DNA of 64,000 nt from Bacteroidota bacterium (GCA_020444275.1 JAHLLG010000001.1:496001-560000); one strand, 5' to 3'; counted from the stretch's first letter, positions 8,865 to 19,313 are shown. Numbers and translations: made by a program. Notes: generated from the sequence alone by a model not told the origin.

Positions 8865-8974
8865 GAGCATACCTTATTATATTATGTAAATATTATATAA
8901 CCTTCTCAAATTAAAAGTTGGAATATTAAAATCGGTTCTAAATAATAAAAAATATTGAATAAAGTGCTATATCT

Positions 8975-9006
8975 TTTGCTATTGTCTAAAAAAGAATATA
9001 TTTTTG
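8975..9006 (+). promoter_or_regulatory. Distal promoter upstream of rpsL
   Basis: TTTG (8975-8978), exactly 20 nt, then TATTTTTG (8999-9006), an ideal Bacteroidota promoter. It lies about 205 nt before the rpsL start and about 160 nt upstream of a second promoter. Transcripts would either carry a long leader or end early. Confidence 0.55.
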
Positions 9007-9137
9007 CGGCATTTTCCGGCTAAAATTAGCAGGTAAATAAATAAAAATCAATGATTTTTGAATGATTTTACGGTATTCTTAAGGAAATTTTAAATCCTTA
9101 ATAGTCATCTAAAAGATACGAAATAAATTAATAATTA

Positions 9138-9169
9138 TTGTGGATTTATTAAAAAAAAGAATACCTTTG
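9138..9169 (+). promoter_or_regulatory. Proximal promoter of the rpsL ribosomal cluster
   Basis: TTG (9138-9140), 21 nt, then TACCTTTG (9162-9169). The expected start site is near 9175, leaving a leader of about 35 nt before the rpsL ATG. No Shine-Dalgarno sequence is present in that leader. Confidence 0.65.
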
Positions 9170-9211
9170 CAGACCGATTTTATAAAAAAATTAATTTAAA
9201 TAGTTGTCTAT

Positions 9212-9586
9212 ATGCCTACAATACAGCAGTTAGTAAGAAAAGGAAGAACTCAGATTGTGGAGAAGAAAAAAGCTCCTGCTTTGGACGCGTGTCCACAAAG
9301 GAGAGGTGTATGTACTCGTGTATATACTACAACACCTAAGAAACCAAATTCTGCAATGAGAAAGGTTGCAAGGGTTAGGTTAACGAATGGAAAAGAAGTA
9401 AATGCTTATATTCCAGGCGAAGGTCATAATTTACAGGAACACTCGATTGTTTTAATCAGAGGTGGTAGAGTAAAGGATTTACCAGGTGTAAGATATCACT
9501 TGATTCGAGGAGCTTTAGATACTTCAGGAGTTGAAGGAAGAACTCAAAGACGTTCAAAATACGGAACTAAGAGACCAAAAAAATAA
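9212..9586 (+). CDS. rpsL: 30S ribosomal protein S12
   Basis: S12 sits at the decoding centre of the 30S subunit and monitors codon-anticodon pairing. The 124 residues equal the usual length. The two conserved loops linked to streptomycin response, [10 protein letters not shown] (about 43-52) and [12 protein letters not shown] (about 86-96), have wild-type lysines, so nothing suggests streptomycin resistance. It is the first gene of the long ribosomal cluster, 21 nt before rpsG. It is read from one or both promoters in the upstream region. Confidence 0.99.
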   Translation: MPTIQQLVRKGRTQIVEKKKAPALDACPQRRGVCTRVYTTTPKKPNSAMRKVARVRLTNGKEVNAYIPGEGHNLQEHSIVLIRGGRVKDLPGVRYHLIRGALDTSGVEGRTQRRSKYGTKRPKK

Positions 9587-9607
9587 ACTAAAGAGTTTTA
9601 GAGAGAG

Positions 9608-10084
9608 ATGAGAAAATCAAAACCAAAACAGCGAATAATTTTACCTGATCCAAGGTTTAATGATACTTTGGTAACTAGGTTTGTAAACGATCTAATGGTT
9701 GATGGTAAGAAGAACCTTGCATACAAAGTTTTTTATGATGCAATGGATATTATAGCTGCAAAAAATAAAGAAGAAGATAAATCACCTTTGGAAATATGGA
9801 AAAAAGCATTGGAAAATGTTACTCCAATGGTTGAGGTTAAGAGTAGAAGAATTGGGGGAGCCACTTTCCAGGTTCCAATGGAAGTTAATCCAAGAAGAAA
9901 AACAGCTATTAGTATTCGTAATATGATTAAATTCTCACGCCAAAGAAGCGGTAAAAATATGGCTGAAAAATTAGCTCAGGAAATTATCGCTGCTTATAAC
10001 GAAGAGGGTGGAGCATTTAAGAAAAAAGAAGAGACGCATAGAATGGCAGATGCGAACAAAGCATTTGCACATTTTAGATTCTAA
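9608..10084 (+). CDS. rpsG: 30S ribosomal protein S7
   Basis: S7 nucleates assembly of the 30S head by binding the 3' major domain of 16S rRNA and contacts the E site. At 158 residues it matches the short bacterial form. Recognised by the start ([15 protein letters not shown]), the GGATFQVP segment and the C-terminal [15 protein letters not shown]. In E. coli S7 is the autogenous repressor of the str operon; whether that holds here cannot be seen. It lies between rpsL and fusA with gaps of 21 and 34 nt. Confidence 0.99.
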   Translation: MRKSKPKQRIILPDPRFNDTLVTRFVNDLMVDGKKNLAYKVFYDAMDIIAAKNKEEDKSPLEIWKKALENVTPMVEVKSRRIGGATFQVPMEVNPRRKTAISIRNMIKFSRQRSGKNMAEKLAQEIIAAYNEEGGAFKKKEETHRMADANKAFAHFRF

Positions 10085-10118
10085 AATATAAAAGGAAAAA
10101 GGGGTTAGAGAAGTAGAA

Positions 10119-12227
10119 ATGAGTAAAACGCTGCAAAATACCAGAAATATCGGAATCATGGCACACATTGATGCCGGTAAAACCACTACAACAGAACGTA
10201 TTCTGTTTTATACTGGTATTACTCATCGTATTGGTGAAGTTCATGATGGAGCTGCTACAATGGACTGGATGGTTCAGGAGCAGGAAAGAGGGATTACGAT
10301 TACTTCCGCAGCTACTACTGCATATTGGAAGTATTTAAATCAGGATTATAAGATAAACATTATCGACACACCAGGTCACGTTGATTTTACCGTTGAGGTT
10401 GAAAGGTCATTGCGTGTTCTGGATGGAGCTATAGCTGTTTTTTGTGCTGTAGGTGGAGTGGAACCACAATCTGAAACTGTTTGGCGACAAGCGGATAAAT
10501 ATAATGTACCAAGAATGGCATTCGTAAATAAAATGGATCGTTCGGGTGCTGATTTTTATTCTGTTGTGAACCAGATTAAAGAAAAACTAGGTGCAAATCC
10601 GGTGCCATTGCAAATTCCAATAGGAGCTGAAGAGAATTTTAGAGGAGTTATCGACCTTATCGAAAATAAAGCGGTTGTTTGGCACGATGATGAAAAGATG
10701 GGAACGAATTACGAGTTGGTTGATATTCCGGAAGAGCACGTTGGTGAAGCAGAAGAGTGGAGAGGTAAACTTATCGAAGCTGTTGCAGAGTATGACGACG
10801 CATTGCTAGAGAGATATTTTGAGGATCCTGACTCCATTACTAAAGATGAAATGTTAGATGTTATTCGTAAAGCGACTATAGAAATGACTATTACTCCAGT
10901 GCTTTGCGGATCAGCATTTAAAAATAAAGGTGTTCAACGATTATTAGATGCTATTGTGGCATTCTTACCTAGTCCCTTAGATGTAGGTAGCGTTTCAGGC
11001 GTTAATCCTAAAAACGATGAGGTTGTTGAACGTAAACCAGATGCAAGCGAACCATTGGCTGCGCTTGCTTTCAAGATTGCTACCGATCCTTATGTAGGTC
11101 GATTAGCATTTTTAAGAGTTTATTCAGGTAAAATCGAGGCTGGGTCTTATGTTATGAATGTTAGAACCGGTAAACGCGAAAGAATTTCTCGATTGTACCA
11201 AATGCATGCCAATAAACAAAATCCAAAAGATGTAATTGAGGCTGGAGATATTTGTGCAGCAGTTGGATTTAAAGATTTAAGAACTGGTGACTCTTTATGC
11301 GACGAAAAGAAACAAATCGCATTGGAATCAATGGAATTTCCTGATCCAGTAATTGGTGTTGCTGTTGAGCCAAAAACTCAAAAAGATTTAGATAAATTAA
11401 ATCTTGCATTACATAAATTAGCAGAAGAGGATCCAACATTTACAGTGAAAGTCGACGATGATTCAGGACAAACTGTAATTAGTGGTATGGGAGAACTACA
11501 CCTGGAAATTCTTATCGACCGATTAGTGCGAGAATTTAAAGTGGAATGTAACCAAGGTGCACCACAGGTGAATTATAAGGAAGCAATTACCGAAACTGTT
11601 AGTCATCGTGAAACGTTCAAGAAACAAACAGGTGGACGTGGTAAATTCGCCGATATTCAGATTGAAATAGGACCTGCTGATGAAGATCATGTTGGGTTAC
11701 AATTTATAGATAAAATAAAAGGTGGAAATATTCCGAAAGAATATGTTCCGTCTGTTCAGAAAGGATTTGAAGAAGCAATGTACAATGGAGTATTAGCAGG
11801 TTACCCTGTTGATAGTTTAAAGGTTACATTACTTGATGGATCATATCATGAGGTAGATTCAGATCAATTATCTTTCGAAATAGTAGCAAAGCAAGCATTT
11901 AGAAATGCTTGTGTTAAAGCAAAGCCAAAATTACTTGAACCTATTATGGCTGCTGAAGTAGTTACACCTGAAGAATATATGGGTGATATCATTGCTGACT
12001 TTAACAGACGTAGAGGTAAAGTAGAAGGCATGGAAAATAGAGGTGGTGCCAGAGTTATAAAAGCAAAAGTACCATTAGCAGAAAAATTCGGTTATGTAAC
12101 CGTATTACGAACAATCAGTTCGGGTAGAGCTACTTCTACAATGGAATTTTCTCATTACGAAGAAGTTCCTGCTGGAATTGCTCAAGAAATAGTAGAGAAA
12201 GCAAAAGGTAAAAGTGAATTTGTTTAA
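10119..12227 (+). CDS. fusA: Elongation factor G (canonical)
   Basis: The translocase GTPase of translation elongation, also acting with RRF in ribosome recycling. It has 702 residues with complete G motifs: AHIDAGKTT (G1), [10 protein letters not shown] (switch I), [12 protein letters not shown] with the catalytic His (G3), NKMD (G4) and CGSAF (G5). Domains II to V follow at normal length. It contrasts with the divergent EF-G2 gene 1.4 kb upstream, which lacks the catalytic His. The next gene, 11 nt away, is rpsJ; tuf, which follows fusA in E. coli, is not here. Confidence 0.99.
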   Translation: MSKTLQNTRNIGIMAHIDAGKTTTTERILFYTGITHRIGEVHDGAATMDWMVQEQERGITITSAATTAYWKYLNQDYKINIIDTPGHVDFTVEVERSLRVLDGAIAVFCAVGGVEPQSETVWRQADKYNVPRMAFVNKMDRSGADFYSVVNQIKEKLGANPVPLQIPIGAEENFRGVIDLIENKAVVWHDDEKMGTNYELVDIPEEHVGEAEEWRGKLIEAVAEYDDALLERYFEDPDSITKDEMLDVIRKATIEMTITPVLCGSAFKNKGVQRLLDAIVAFLPSPLDVGSVSGVNPKNDEVVERKPDASEPLAALAFKIATDPYVGRLAFLRVYSGKIEAGSYVMNVRTGKRERISRLYQMHANKQNPKDVIEAGDICAAVGFKDLRTGDSLCDEKKQIALESMEFPDPVIGVAVEPKTQKDLDKLNLALHKLAEEDPTFTVKVDDDSGQTVISGMGELHLEILIDRLVREFKVECNQGAPQVNYKEAITETVSHRETFKKQTGGRGKFADIQIEIGPADEDHVGLQFIDKIKGGNIPKEYVPSVQKGFEEAMYNGVLAGYPVDSLKVTLLDGSYHEVDSDQLSFEIVAKQAFRNACVKAKPKLLEPIMAAEVVTPEEYMGDIIADFNRRRGKVEGMENRGGARVIKAKVPLAEKFGYVTVLRTISSGRATSTMEFSHYEEVPAGIAQEIVEKAKGKSEFV

Positions 12228-12238
12228 TTAGGATAAAG

Positions 12239-12544
12239 ATGAGCCAGAAGATTAGAATTAAATTGAAATCTTACGATCACAATCTTGTAGATAAATCTGC
12301 AGAGAAAATTGTGAAGACGGTTAAATCCACTGGTGCTGTAATTAGTGGTCCAATACCACTACCTACACACAAAAGAGTGTTTACAGTATTACGTTCTCCT
12401 TTCGTTAATAAGAAATCAAGAGAACAGTTTCAACTATCATCTTATAAAAGATTATTAGATATCTATAGTTCAACACCAAAAACTATCGATGCACTAATGA
12501 AGTTGGAATTACCAAGTGGGGTAGAAGTAGAAATCAAAGTGTAA
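12239..12544 (+). CDS. rpsJ: 30S ribosomal protein S10 (NusE)
   Basis: S10 is part of the 30S head and, as NusE, takes part in transcription antitermination and coupling with NusG. The 101 residues match the family, with the conserved loop [18 protein letters not shown]. The protein opens the S10 part of the cluster. The 11-nt gap from fusA and absence of a visible promoter indicate that the str and S10 operons are transcribed together here. Confidence 0.99.
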   Translation: MSQKIRIKLKSYDHNLVDKSAEKIVKTVKSTGAVISGPIPLPTHKRVFTVLRSPFVNKKSREQFQLSSYKRLLDIYSSTPKTIDALMKLELPSGVEVEIKV

Positions 12545-12567
12545 TTAAAAAGTAAAAACGAAAAAAC

Positions 12568-13185
12568 ATGCCAGGATTAATTGGAAAAAAGATTGGAATG
12601 ACTTCCATCTTCAGTGCCGAGGGAAAAAATATTCCATGCACTGTTATTGAGGCTGGGCCATGCGTTGTAACTCAGGTTAGAACACCTGAAAAAGATGGTT
12701 ACGATGCGTATCAATTGGCTTTTGATGAAAAAAGGGAAAAGAACACCAGCGCACCTTTGAAAGGACATTTTAAGAAAGCTGGAACTACACCTAGAAGAAT
12801 TTTACACGAGTTTAAAAACTTCGCTAAAGAATATAAAGTAGGCGAAGATGTAACAATCGATATCTTTAATGAAGATATGTGGGTTGACGTGGCTGGATAC
12901 ACCAAAGGTAAAGGTTTTCAAGGGGTAGTTAAGCGCTATGGTTTTCATGGTGTTGGTGGACAAACACACGGTCAGCACAACAGATTACGTGCACCGGGTT
13001 CATTAGGTGCTTCTTCGTATCCTTCGAGAGTATTTAAAGGCATGAGAATGGCTGGTCAAACTGGTAATAAAAAGGTTAAAATGATTAACCTTAAAGTTAT
13101 CAAGGTTATAAAGGAGAATAATTTATTAGTTGTTAAGGGATCGGTTCCTGGAGCAAAAGGTTCATATTTAATTATTCAGAAGTAA
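12568..13185 (+). CDS. rplC: 50S ribosomal protein L3
   Basis: L3 is an early assembly protein of the 50S subunit that reaches towards the peptidyl transferase centre. It has 205 residues, starting with the typical [15 protein letters not shown]. It keeps the tip loop [17 protein letters not shown], including the Gln-rich stretch that is methylated in E. coli. Its stop codon overlaps the start of rplD by one base (TAATG), so translational coupling is likely. Confidence 0.99.
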   Translation: MPGLIGKKIGMTSIFSAEGKNIPCTVIEAGPCVVTQVRTPEKDGYDAYQLAFDEKREKNTSAPLKGHFKKAGTTPRRILHEFKNFAKEYKVGEDVTIDIFNEDMWVDVAGYTKGKGFQGVVKRYGFHGVGGQTHGQHNRLRAPGSLGASSYPSRVFKGMRMAGQTGNKKVKMINLKVIKVIKENNLLVVKGSVPGAKGSYLIIQK

Positions 13186-13814
13186 TGGAATTATCTATAG
13201 TAAATATATCAGGAAAAGACACCGGTAAAAAGGTTACCTTGAATGATTCAATTTTTAAAATTGAACCAAATGATCATGCTATTTATTTAGATGTTAAACA
13301 ATATCTGGCAAATAAGCGTCAAGGTACTCATAAAGCAAAAGAAAGATCTGAAATCACCGGTAGTACCAAAAAGATTAAACGTCAAAAGGGTACAGGAACA
13401 GCTAGAGCAGGTAGTATTAAATCACCAGTTTTCAGAGGAGGAGGAAGAGTTTTTGGTCCACAACCAAGAGATTATTCTTTCAAGTTAAACAGAAAGGTTA
13501 AACAACTTGCTCGTAAATCAGCTTTATCTTATAAAGCAAATGATAAGAACATAAAAGTTTTAGAAGACTTCAATTTTGAAGCCCCTAAAACAAAAGAATT
13601 TGTAGCGCTTAGAAATAATCTGGAAGTAGCTGATAAAAAAGTACTTTTAGTTTTATCAGAACAAAATAATAATATATATTTGTCATCCAGAAATTTACAG
13701 GATGTTAAAGTAGTAACTGTTTCTGAGCTAACTACTTATGATATAATGAATGCGACAGTTGTTCTCTTTTTAGAGAATTCAATTGAACCACTGCATAAAA
13801 TGTTTAGAATATAG
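13185..13814 (+). CDS. rplD: 50S ribosomal protein L4
   Basis: L4 lines the peptide exit tunnel and binds domain I of 23S rRNA. The 209 residues include the tunnel loop ([25 protein letters not shown]), where macrolide-resistance changes map in other species; the core here looks wild type. In E. coli L4 is the autogenous regulator of the S10 operon, but no comparable leader is visible because rpsJ directly follows fusA. The ATG overlaps the rplC stop by one base. Confidence 0.98.
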   Translation: MELSIVNISGKDTGKKVTLNDSIFKIEPNDHAIYLDVKQYLANKRQGTHKAKERSEITGSTKKIKRQKGTGTARAGSIKSPVFRGGGRVFGPQPRDYSFKLNRKVKQLARKSALSYKANDKNIKVLEDFNFEAPKTKEFVALRNNLEVADKKVLLVLSEQNNNIYLSSRNLQDVKVVTVSELTTYDIMNATVVLFLENSIEPLHKMFRI

Positions 13815-13828
13815 TAAAAATAGATACG

Positions 13829-14119
13829 ATGGATATTTTATTGAAGCCAATAGTTACCGAAAAAATGACCATGCAAGGTGAAGAGTTCAACCGATATGGT
13901 TTTATAGTAGATACAAGGGCAAATAAGCTTCAGATTAAAAAAGCTGTTGAAGACATGTATGGTGTTTCAGTTGAATCTGTAAATACTATGCGCTACTTAG
14001 GTAAGCAAAAGTCTCGATATACAAAATCTGGTATTATCGAAGGCAAATCAAAGTCTTTTAAAAAGGCTATTGTGACTTTAGCAGAAGGAGAAAAAATAGA
14101 TTTTTATAGCAATATTTAA
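13829..14119 (+). CDS. rplW: 50S ribosomal protein L23
   Basis: L23 is located at the tunnel exit and is the docking site for trigger factor and SRP. The 96 residues open with [13 protein letters not shown], typical of the family, and contain the RNA-binding strand [15 protein letters not shown]. The gap to rplB is 5 nt, consistent with coupled translation within the cluster. Confidence 0.98.
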   Translation: MDILLKPIVTEKMTMQGEEFNRYGFIVDTRANKLQIKKAVEDMYGVSVESVNTMRYLGKQKSRYTKSGIIEGKSKSFKKAIVTLAEGEKIDFYSNI

Positions 14120-14124
14120 TTGAT

Positions 14125-14949
14125 ATGGCAGTACGTAAATTAAAACCTGTAACACCAGGACAAAGACATAAGATTATAGGTGCTTTTGATACAATAACAA
14201 AGAGTGCACCTGAAAAATCTTTGTTGGCTCCGATGAAAAAGTCAGGGGGAAGGAATAATCAAGGAAGAATGACCATACGATATGTAGGTGGTGGTCATAA
14301 ACAACGATATAGAATGATCGATTTCCTTCGCAACAAAGATGGAATGGAAGCAACTGTAAAGAGTATAGAGTATGATCCAAACAGAACTGCTCGTATTGCA
14401 TTAGTTGTTTATAAAGATGGAGAAAAGCGATATATTTTGGCGCCGAATGGATTAAAAGTTGGACAAACTGTGAAATCTGGTAAAGGGGTAGCTCCAGAAG
14501 TTGGAAATACTTTGTTTTTATCAGACATACCATTAGGAACCATTATACATAACATTGAGTTACAACCAGGTAGAGGTGGCATCCTAGCAAGAAGCGCAGG
14601 TACATATGCGCAATTAACTTCTCGTGACGGGAAATATGCAATTGTTAAGTTACCATCGGGCGAAACAAGAATGGTTCTTGTTACCTGTCGTGCAACTATC
14701 GGAACAGTTTCTAACGCCGACCATAGCTTAGAAGTTTCTGGTAAGGCAGGTAGAAAGAGATGGTTAGGTAGAAGACCTAGAGTGCGTGGTGTTGTAATGA
14801 ATCCTGTAGATCACCCAATGGGTGGTGGTGAAGGACGCTCCTCTGGAGGTCATCCTAGATCAAGAAATGGTGTTCCTGCAAAAGGATATCAGACAAGAGC
14901 CAAGAAAAAGGCTTCTAATAAGTATATTGTTGAAAAACGTAAGAAATAA
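14125..14949 (+). CDS. rplB: 50S ribosomal protein L2
   Basis: L2 is required for subunit association and peptidyl transfer. The 274 residues match the usual length. The conserved C-terminal block [18 protein letters not shown] is complete and contains the His important for peptidyl transferase activity, followed by the basic tail ([17 protein letters not shown]). It is flanked closely by rplW and rpsS (gaps of 5 and 11 nt). Confidence 0.99.
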   Translation: MAVRKLKPVTPGQRHKIIGAFDTITKSAPEKSLLAPMKKSGGRNNQGRMTIRYVGGGHKQRYRMIDFLRNKDGMEATVKSIEYDPNRTARIALVVYKDGEKRYILAPNGLKVGQTVKSGKGVAPEVGNTLFLSDIPLGTIIHNIELQPGRGGILARSAGTYAQLTSRDGKYAIVKLPSGETRMVLVTCRATIGTVSNADHSLEVSGKAGRKRWLGRRPRVRGVVMNPVDHPMGGGEGRSSGGHPRSRNGVPAKGYQTRAKKKASNKYIVEKRKK

Positions 14950-14960
14950 AATAGATTATT

Positions 14961-15224
14961 ATGAGTCGATCATTGAAAAAAGGCCCATTTATTGATTTTA
15001 AGTTAGAGAAGAGAGTTCTTGAAATGAACGAATCAGGTAAAAAATCTGTGATTAAAACCTGGTCAAGAAGATCAATGATATCTCCTGATTTCGTTGGGCA
15101 CACAATAGCTGTTCACAACGGAAATAAATTTATACCGGTATACGTGACTGAAAATATGGTTGGACACAAATTAGGTGAATTTGCTCCTACCAGAACATTT
15201 AGAGGACACGCTGGTAATCGATAA
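14961..15224 (+). CDS. rpsS: 30S ribosomal protein S19
   Basis: S19 forms a complex with S13 in the 30S head and contacts the A-site tRNA and the B1a bridge. The 87 residues are close to the normal 88-93. The start [15 protein letters not shown] and the C-terminal block [14 protein letters not shown] are diagnostic. The C-terminal tail ends early at GHAGNR. There is a 41-nt gap to rplV, one of the longest in the cluster, with no recognisable promoter. Confidence 0.98.
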   Translation: MSRSLKKGPFIDFKLEKRVLEMNESGKKSVIKTWSRRSMISPDFVGHTIAVHNGNKFIPVYVTENMVGHKLGEFAPTRTFRGHAGNR

Positions 15225-15265
15225 ATAAAACCAAGGATAGTATACATTAAAAATATTTCACTATA

Positions 15266-15685
15266 ATGGGTGCAAGAAAAAGAATAAGAGCAAACCAGAT
15301 AAAAGAGAGCAAAAAGAATCAATATTTTGCTGTGCTTCGTAACTGCCCTACATCTCCAAGAAAGATGAGATTAGTTGCAGATATGGTTAGAGGAATGGAT
15401 GTAAATAAAGCTCTTGATGTATTAAAATATAGTTCGAAAGAAGCCTCAAATCGTTTAGAGAAATTACTTTTATCTGCAATTGCAAACTGGCAGGTTAAAA
15501 ACGAAGGCGTTCGAATTGAAGATAGCAAATTGATCGTGAAAGAGATCTTTGTTGATGGTGGTAGAACACTAAAGAGAATTCAACCTGCTCCACAAGGTAG
15601 AGCACACAGAATTCGTAAAAGATCAAACCACGTGACATTAGTGCTTGATAATTTAAATAACAACGATACTCAAACAGAACAATAG
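15266..15685 (+). CDS. rplV: 50S ribosomal protein L22
   Basis: L22 spans the 50S subunit and its beta hairpin lines the exit tunnel next to L4. The 139 residues include the core [17 protein letters not shown] and the hairpin region with [20 protein letters not shown] short N-terminal extension ([15 protein letters not shown]) and an Asn/Gln/Thr-rich C-terminus are the only deviations from the minimal family. The stop codon is directly followed by the rpsC ATG with no gap. Confidence 0.98.
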   Translation: MGARKRIRANQIKESKKNQYFAVLRNCPTSPRKMRLVADMVRGMDVNKALDVLKYSSKEASNRLEKLLLSAIANWQVKNEGVRIEDSKLIVKEIFVDGGRTLKRIQPAPQGRAHRIRKRSNHVTLVLDNLNNNDTQTEQ

Positions 15686-16393
15686 ATGGGACAAAAAGTT
15701 AATCCGATAGGAAATCGATTAGGGATCATTAAAGGATGGGATTCTAATTGGTACGGTGGAAGAAATTATGCTGATAAGATAGTTGAGGATAATAAGATAA
15801 GAAAATATCTTGAGGCTCGATTAGCAAAAGCAAGTATTTCTAAAATTGTTATTGAAAGAACTTTAAAACTTATAACCGTTACTGTAAATACTGCTCGTCC
15901 AGGTATCATTATTGGTAAAGGTGGCCAGGAAGTAGACAAACTTAAAGAAGAGTTAAAGAAAATTACTCGTAAAGAGGTGCAAATTAACATCTTCGAAGTT
16001 AAAAGACCGGAACTGGATGCTACTATCGTGGGTAACGCAATTGCTCGTCAGATCGAAGGTAAAGTGTCATACCGTCGTGCGATAAAAATGGCAATTGCAT
16101 CAACAATGAGAATGGGTGCAGAAGGTATTAAAGTTCAAATTTCAGGTCGTTTGGGTGGTGCTGAAATGGCACGTACAGAAGTGTACAAAGAGGGACGTAC
16201 TCCGTTACATACGTTCCGTGCCGATATTGATTATGCATTATGCGAAGCTTTAACCAAAGTTGGTTTAATTGGTATTAAAGTTTGGATATGTAAAGGTGAA
16301 GTTTATGGAAAACGAGACCTTACGCCAAATTTCAACGCCGGAAAAAGCCAAAAACCAGGCAAAGGTGGCTTCAATAAGAGAAAAAGAAAATAA
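15686..16393 (+). CDS. rpsC: 30S ribosomal protein S3
   Basis: S3 lies at the mRNA entry tunnel and contributes to helicase activity of the ribosome. The 235 residues show the KH domain with the [14 protein letters not shown] loop (about 70-85) and the C-terminal domain ([13 protein letters not shown]). The C-terminus is basic and glycine-rich. Translation is presumably coupled to rplV, whose stop abuts this start. Confidence 0.99.
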   Translation: MGQKVNPIGNRLGIIKGWDSNWYGGRNYADKIVEDNKIRKYLEARLAKASISKIVIERTLKLITVTVNTARPGIIIGKGGQEVDKLKEELKKITRKEVQINIFEVKRPELDATIVGNAIARQIEGKVSYRRAIKMAIASTMRMGAEGIKVQISGRLGGAEMARTEVYKEGRTPLHTFRADIDYALCEALTKVGLIGIKVWICKGEVYGKRDLTPNFNAGKSQKPGKGGFNKRKRK

Positions 16394-16418
16394 GGCGATA
16401 ATTTAAAGATTACAAAGA

Positions 16419-16847
16419 ATGTTACAGCCAAAGAAAACTAAATACAGAAGAGTCCAAAAGGGCAAGATGAAAGGAAATGCCGGAAGAGGTAATCAGCTTG
16501 CATTTGGTTCTTTCGGAATAAAGGCACTTGATGAGTGTTGGATGACAGGGCGACAAATTGAAGCAGCTCGACAAGCTGTGACAAGATATATGAAACGTGA
16601 AGGGCAAATCTGGATCAGAGTATTTCCTGATAAGCCAATCACTAAAAAGCCTGCTGAAGTTCGTATGGGTAAAGGTAGAGGAGCACCAGAAGGATTTGTT
16701 GCACCAGTTAAACCAGGTAGAATTATCATGGAAGCTGAAGGTGTACCAATGGCTGTTGCTCAGGAAGCATTACGTCTTGCTGCTCAGAAATTACCTATAC
16801 CTGTGAAATTCGTTGTTAGACGTGATTATGTTGAAAAAACAAATTAG
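16419..16847 (+). CDS. rplP: 50S ribosomal protein L16
   Basis: L16 is a late-assembling protein near the A site that helps position aminoacyl-tRNA. The 142 residues include [18 protein letters not shown] at the start, the FGSFGIKAL segment and [23 protein letters not shown]. The short gap of 6 nt to rpmC is the usual L16-L29 arrangement. Confidence 0.99.
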   Translation: MLQPKKTKYRRVQKGKMKGNAGRGNQLAFGSFGIKALDECWMTGRQIEAARQAVTRYMKREGQIWIRVFPDKPITKKPAEVRMGKGRGAPEGFVAPVKPGRIIMEAEGVPMAVAQEALRLAAQKLPIPVKFVVRRDYVEKTN

Positions 16848-16853
16848 TGCGAA

Positions 16854-17060
16854 ATGAAAAGTTCTGAAATAAGAGAGTTAACAACAAAGGAGTTAGAAGA
16901 GAGAATCGATACTGAGAATACTCATTTAACTCGTCTAAAGCTTAATCATGCTGTGTCTCCTTTAGACAATCCTTTAAAGATTAAAGAAACACGCAAGAAT
17001 ATTGCAAGATTAAAAACTGAGTTGCGAAAGAGAGAATTAAACGAAAATTCGAACAGTTAA
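16854..17060 (+). CDS. rpmC: 50S ribosomal protein L29
   Basis: L29 lies beside L23 at the tunnel exit. The 68-residue protein is a two-helix hairpin, recognised by MKSSEIRELTTKELEERI at the start and the second helix NPLKIKETRKNIARLKTELRKRE. It is placed between rplP and rpsQ, as in most bacteria. Confidence 0.97.
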   Translation: MKSSEIRELTTKELEERIDTENTHLTRLKLNHAVSPLDNPLKIKETRKNIARLKTELRKRELNENSNS

Positions 17061-17069
17061 TTTTTGAAG

Positions 17070-17330
17070 ATGGAAACAACTAGAAAATTGAGAAAAGAAC
17101 GTATTGGTGTTGTTGTTAGTAATAAAATGGATAAAACCATAGTAATTACTGTAGAACGTAAAGTTAAACACCCAATGTACGGAAAATTCGTTAAGCGCAG
17201 ACAAAAATTTACTGCTCATGACGAAGAGAACACTTGCAATATAGGGGATACTGTTAGGATTATGGAAACCAGACCTTTGAGCAAAAATAAATGTTGGAGA
17301 TTAGTAGAAATCATTGAAAGAGTTAAATAG
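17070..17330 (+). CDS. rpsQ: 30S ribosomal protein S17
   Basis: S17 binds the 5' domain of 16S rRNA early in assembly. The track starts this ORF at an in-frame TTG (17064), but an ATG lies two codons further on at 17070 and gives the family-typical [17 protein letters not shown] start and 86 residues. I prefer the ATG. The conserved OB-fold segments [10 protein letters not shown] and [16 protein letters not shown] are present. Only 2 nt separate it from rplN. Confidence 0.97.
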   Translation: METTRKLRKERIGVVVSNKMDKTIVITVERKVKHPMYGKFVKRRQKFTAHDEENTCNIGDTVRIMETRPLSKNKCWRLVEIIERVK

Positions 17331-17332
17331 TC

Positions 17333-17698
17333 ATGATACAACAAGAAAGTAGACTAACAGTAGCGGATAACAGTGGTGCAAAAGAGGTTCTTTGTATACG
17401 CGTTTTGGGCGGTACTAAAAAGAGATATGCCTCTATTGGAGACCAAATAGTGGTTACTGTTAAAAGTGCTTTACCATCAGGAGAAGTAAAAAAAGGAACA
17501 GTGAGTCGTGCCGTTGTGGTGAGGACTAGAAAAGAAGTTCGTCGACCAGATGGTTCTTATATTCGTTTCGATAACAATGCAGTTGTATTGTTAAATAACG
17601 CAGGTGAGATTCGTGGAACACGTATCTTTGGCCCAATGCCAAGAGAATTACGTGAAAATTATATGAAGATTATCTCATTAGCTCCAGAAGTATTATAA
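17333..17698 (+). CDS. rplN: 50S ribosomal protein L14
   Basis: L14 forms intersubunit bridges B5 and B8 and is the binding surface for the silencing factor RsfS. The 121 residues match the family exactly, from [19 protein letters not shown] to the C-terminal IISLAPEVL. No deviation is seen. Confidence 0.99.
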   Translation: MIQQESRLTVADNSGAKEVLCIRVLGGTKKRYASIGDQIVVTVKSALPSGEVKKGTVSRAVVVRTRKEVRRPDGSYIRFDNNAVVLLNNAGEIRGTRIFGPMPRELRENYMKIISLAPEVL

Positions 17699-17716
17699 TT
17701 AAAAAATAATTGCTGC

Positions 17717-18040
17717 ATGCGAAAGAAATTACACATTAAGAAAGGCGATACTGTTTACGTAAATGCAGGTGAATATAAAGGACAACAAGGAAAAGTCCTT
17801 GAGGTGATTTACGACAAGGAGAAAGCAATTGTTGAAGGTGTTAATATGGTTTCAAAACATACTAAGCCTAACGCTAATAATCCACAAGGTGGTATCGTAA
17901 AAAAGGAAGGCCCTATTCACATATCAAATTTGATGGTGGTTGACCCGTCTACCGGAGAACCTACAAGGATCGGTAGAAAACTGAATGATAAAAATAAATT
18001 AGTGCGATATTCAAAAAAATCAGGAGAGGAGATTAAGTAA
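17717..18040 (+). CDS. rplX: 50S ribosomal protein L24
   Basis: L24 is an assembly initiator that binds the 5' end of 23S rRNA and sits near the tunnel exit. The 107 residues contain the KOW motif ([23 protein letters not shown]) and the [18 protein letters not shown] block. Its last base is shared with the first base of the rplE ATG (TAATG), so the two are probably translationally coupled. Confidence 0.98.
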   Translation: MRKKLHIKKGDTVYVNAGEYKGQQGKVLEVIYDKEKAIVEGVNMVSKHTKPNANNPQGGIVKKEGPIHISNLMVVDPSTGEPTRIGRKLNDKNKLVRYSKKSGEEIK

Positions 18041-18597
18041 TGGAATATACGCCTGTTTTACAGAAGAAATACAAAGAGAACATAATACCAGCTCTTACAA
18101 AGGAATTCAATTACAAAACAGTAATGCAAGTTCCAAGATTGGTTAAAATTACTTTAAACCAAGGTGTTGGTCAGGCAGTTGCAGATAAAAAACTTATCGA
18201 AACTGCGCAGGAAGAATTAACGCTTATTGCAGGGCAAAAAGCAGTTAAAACCTATTCGAAAAAAGACATATCAAACTTCAAATTAAGAAGAGGTATGCCA
18301 ATTGGAGTAAAAGTTACATTGCGTCAAACAAAAATGTATGAATTCTTAGAAAGATTAATTTCTATTTCTCTACCAAGAATTCGTGACTTCAACGGTGTAA
18401 GCTCAAAGTTTGATGGTCGTGGTAATTATACTATGGGAATCCAGGAACAAATTATTTTCCCTGAGATCGATTTAGATAAAATCAACAAAATCTTAGGTTT
18501 GGAAATAACATTTGTTACAACAGCCCAAACTGATGAAGAAGGATTTGCGTTACTACGTGAATTTGGTATTCCATTTAAAAACGTAAAAAAGAATTAG
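18040..18597 (+). CDS. rplE: 50S ribosomal protein L5
   Basis: L5 binds 5S rRNA in the central protuberance and forms part of bridge B1b. The 185 residues match the bacterial family, with [14 protein letters not shown] near the N-terminus and [20 protein letters not shown] towards the C-terminus. It overlaps rplX by one base and precedes rpsN by 6 nt. Confidence 0.99.
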   Translation: MEYTPVLQKKYKENIIPALTKEFNYKTVMQVPRLVKITLNQGVGQAVADKKLIETAQEELTLIAGQKAVKTYSKKDISNFKLRRGMPIGVKVTLRQTKMYEFLERLISISLPRIRDFNGVSSKFDGRGNYTMGIQEQIIFPEIDLDKINKILGLEITFVTTAQTDEEGFALLREFGIPFKNVKKN

Positions 18598-18603
18598 ATA
18601 GTT

Positions 18604-18873
18604 ATGGCTAAAGAATCAATGAAAGCCCGTGAAAGAAGGCGACAAAAATTGGTTGATAAGTATGCTGAAAAAAGAGCAAAACTTAAAGCAGAAGGTGATT
18701 ATGTAGGATTGAGCAGATTGCCTAAAAACTCTAATCCGATTAGACTTCATAATAGATGTTTAATAACTGGAAGACCAAAAGGTTATATGAGACAGTTTGG
18801 TATTAGTAGAATTACCTTTAGAGAAATGGCTTCGAAAGGTTTAATACCTGGTGTAAAGAAGGCAAGTTGGTAG
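18604..18873 (+). CDS. rpsN: 30S ribosomal protein S14, zinc-free form
   Basis: S14 is a 30S head protein. At 89 residues it is the longer, C-minus paralogue: the two CxxC pairs of the short zinc form are absent and only one Cys remains ([18 protein letters not shown]). The C-terminal [18 protein letters not shown] is diagnostic. This fits the zinc-free forms of S4 and L36 found later in the cluster. Confidence 0.98.
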   Translation: MAKESMKARERRRQKLVDKYAEKRAKLKAEGDYVGLSRLPKNSNPIRLHNRCLITGRPKGYMRQFGISRITFREMASKGLIPGVKKASW

Positions 18874-18898
18874 ATTGTAAATAAAATTAAGAAGAGAT

Positions 18899-19297
18899 AT
18901 GATCACAGATCCGATAGCAGATTATCTTACTCGTATTAGAAATGCCGTGATGGCAAATCATAGGGTAGTAGAAATTCCTGCTTCAAATTTAAAGAAAGAC
19001 ATTACTAAATTACTTTATGATAAAGGATATATCTTGTCATATAAATTTGAAGACGACAGTAAGCAAGGAATTATAAAGATAGCTTTAAAATATCATCCGG
19101 AAACTAAAGCTCCAGCTATTCGTTCAATCGAAAGAGCGAGTAAACCGGGATTAAGAAAATATGTAAATACTAACGAAATACCAAGAGTACTAAACGGTTT
19201 AGGTATTGCTGTGTTATCAACATCGAAAGGTGTTATTACTGATAAAGAAGCACGTACTTTAAACGTTGGTGGTGAGGTATTATGTTACGTACATTAA
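18899..19297 (+). CDS. rpsH: 30S ribosomal protein S8
   Basis: S8 organises the central domain of 16S rRNA and is the autogenous repressor of the spc operon in E. coli. The 132 residues start with [16 protein letters not shown] and end with the RNA-binding block [19 protein letters not shown]. It is followed after 16 nt by rplF, which has an exceptionally strong Shine-Dalgarno sequence in the gap. Confidence 0.98.
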   Translation: MITDPIADYLTRIRNAVMANHRVVEIPASNLKKDITKLLYDKGYILSYKFEDDSKQGIIKIALKYHPETKAPAIRSIERASKPGLRKYVNTNEIPRVLNGLGIAVLSTSKGVITDKEARTLNVGGEVLCYVH

Positions 19298-19306
19298 AAA
19301 GGAGGA
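19298..19306 (+). promoter_or_regulatory. Strong Shine-Dalgarno sequence before rplF
   Basis: AAAGGAGGA-type sequence whose GGAGG ends 8 nt before the rplF ATG, which is ideal spacing. The other starts I checked in this window lack anything like it. In Bacteroidota the anti-SD of 16S rRNA is reported to be sequestered by bS21, bS18 and bS6, so a strong SD stands out. Confidence 0.7.
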
Positions 19307-19313
19307 GTTCTAA

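Larger units (their letters stand above)
8752..9211. other. 460-nt AT-rich divergent intergenic region between EF-G2 and rpsL
   Basis: No ORF or tRNA is seen. It holds one minus-strand promoter for EF-G2 (8835-8864) and two plus-strand promoter-like sequences facing rpsL (8975-9006 and 9138-9169). It also has an A/T-only inverted repeat AAAAATCA-A-TGATTTTT at 9043-9059. If the distal plus promoter is used, the rpsL mRNA would carry a leader of about 200 nt. Confidence 0.6.

Noticed and set aside
8752-9211. tRNA or small RNA gene in the largest intergenic region
   Set aside because: No cloverleaf or GC-rich structured segment was found; only promoters and A/T inverted repeats are visible.
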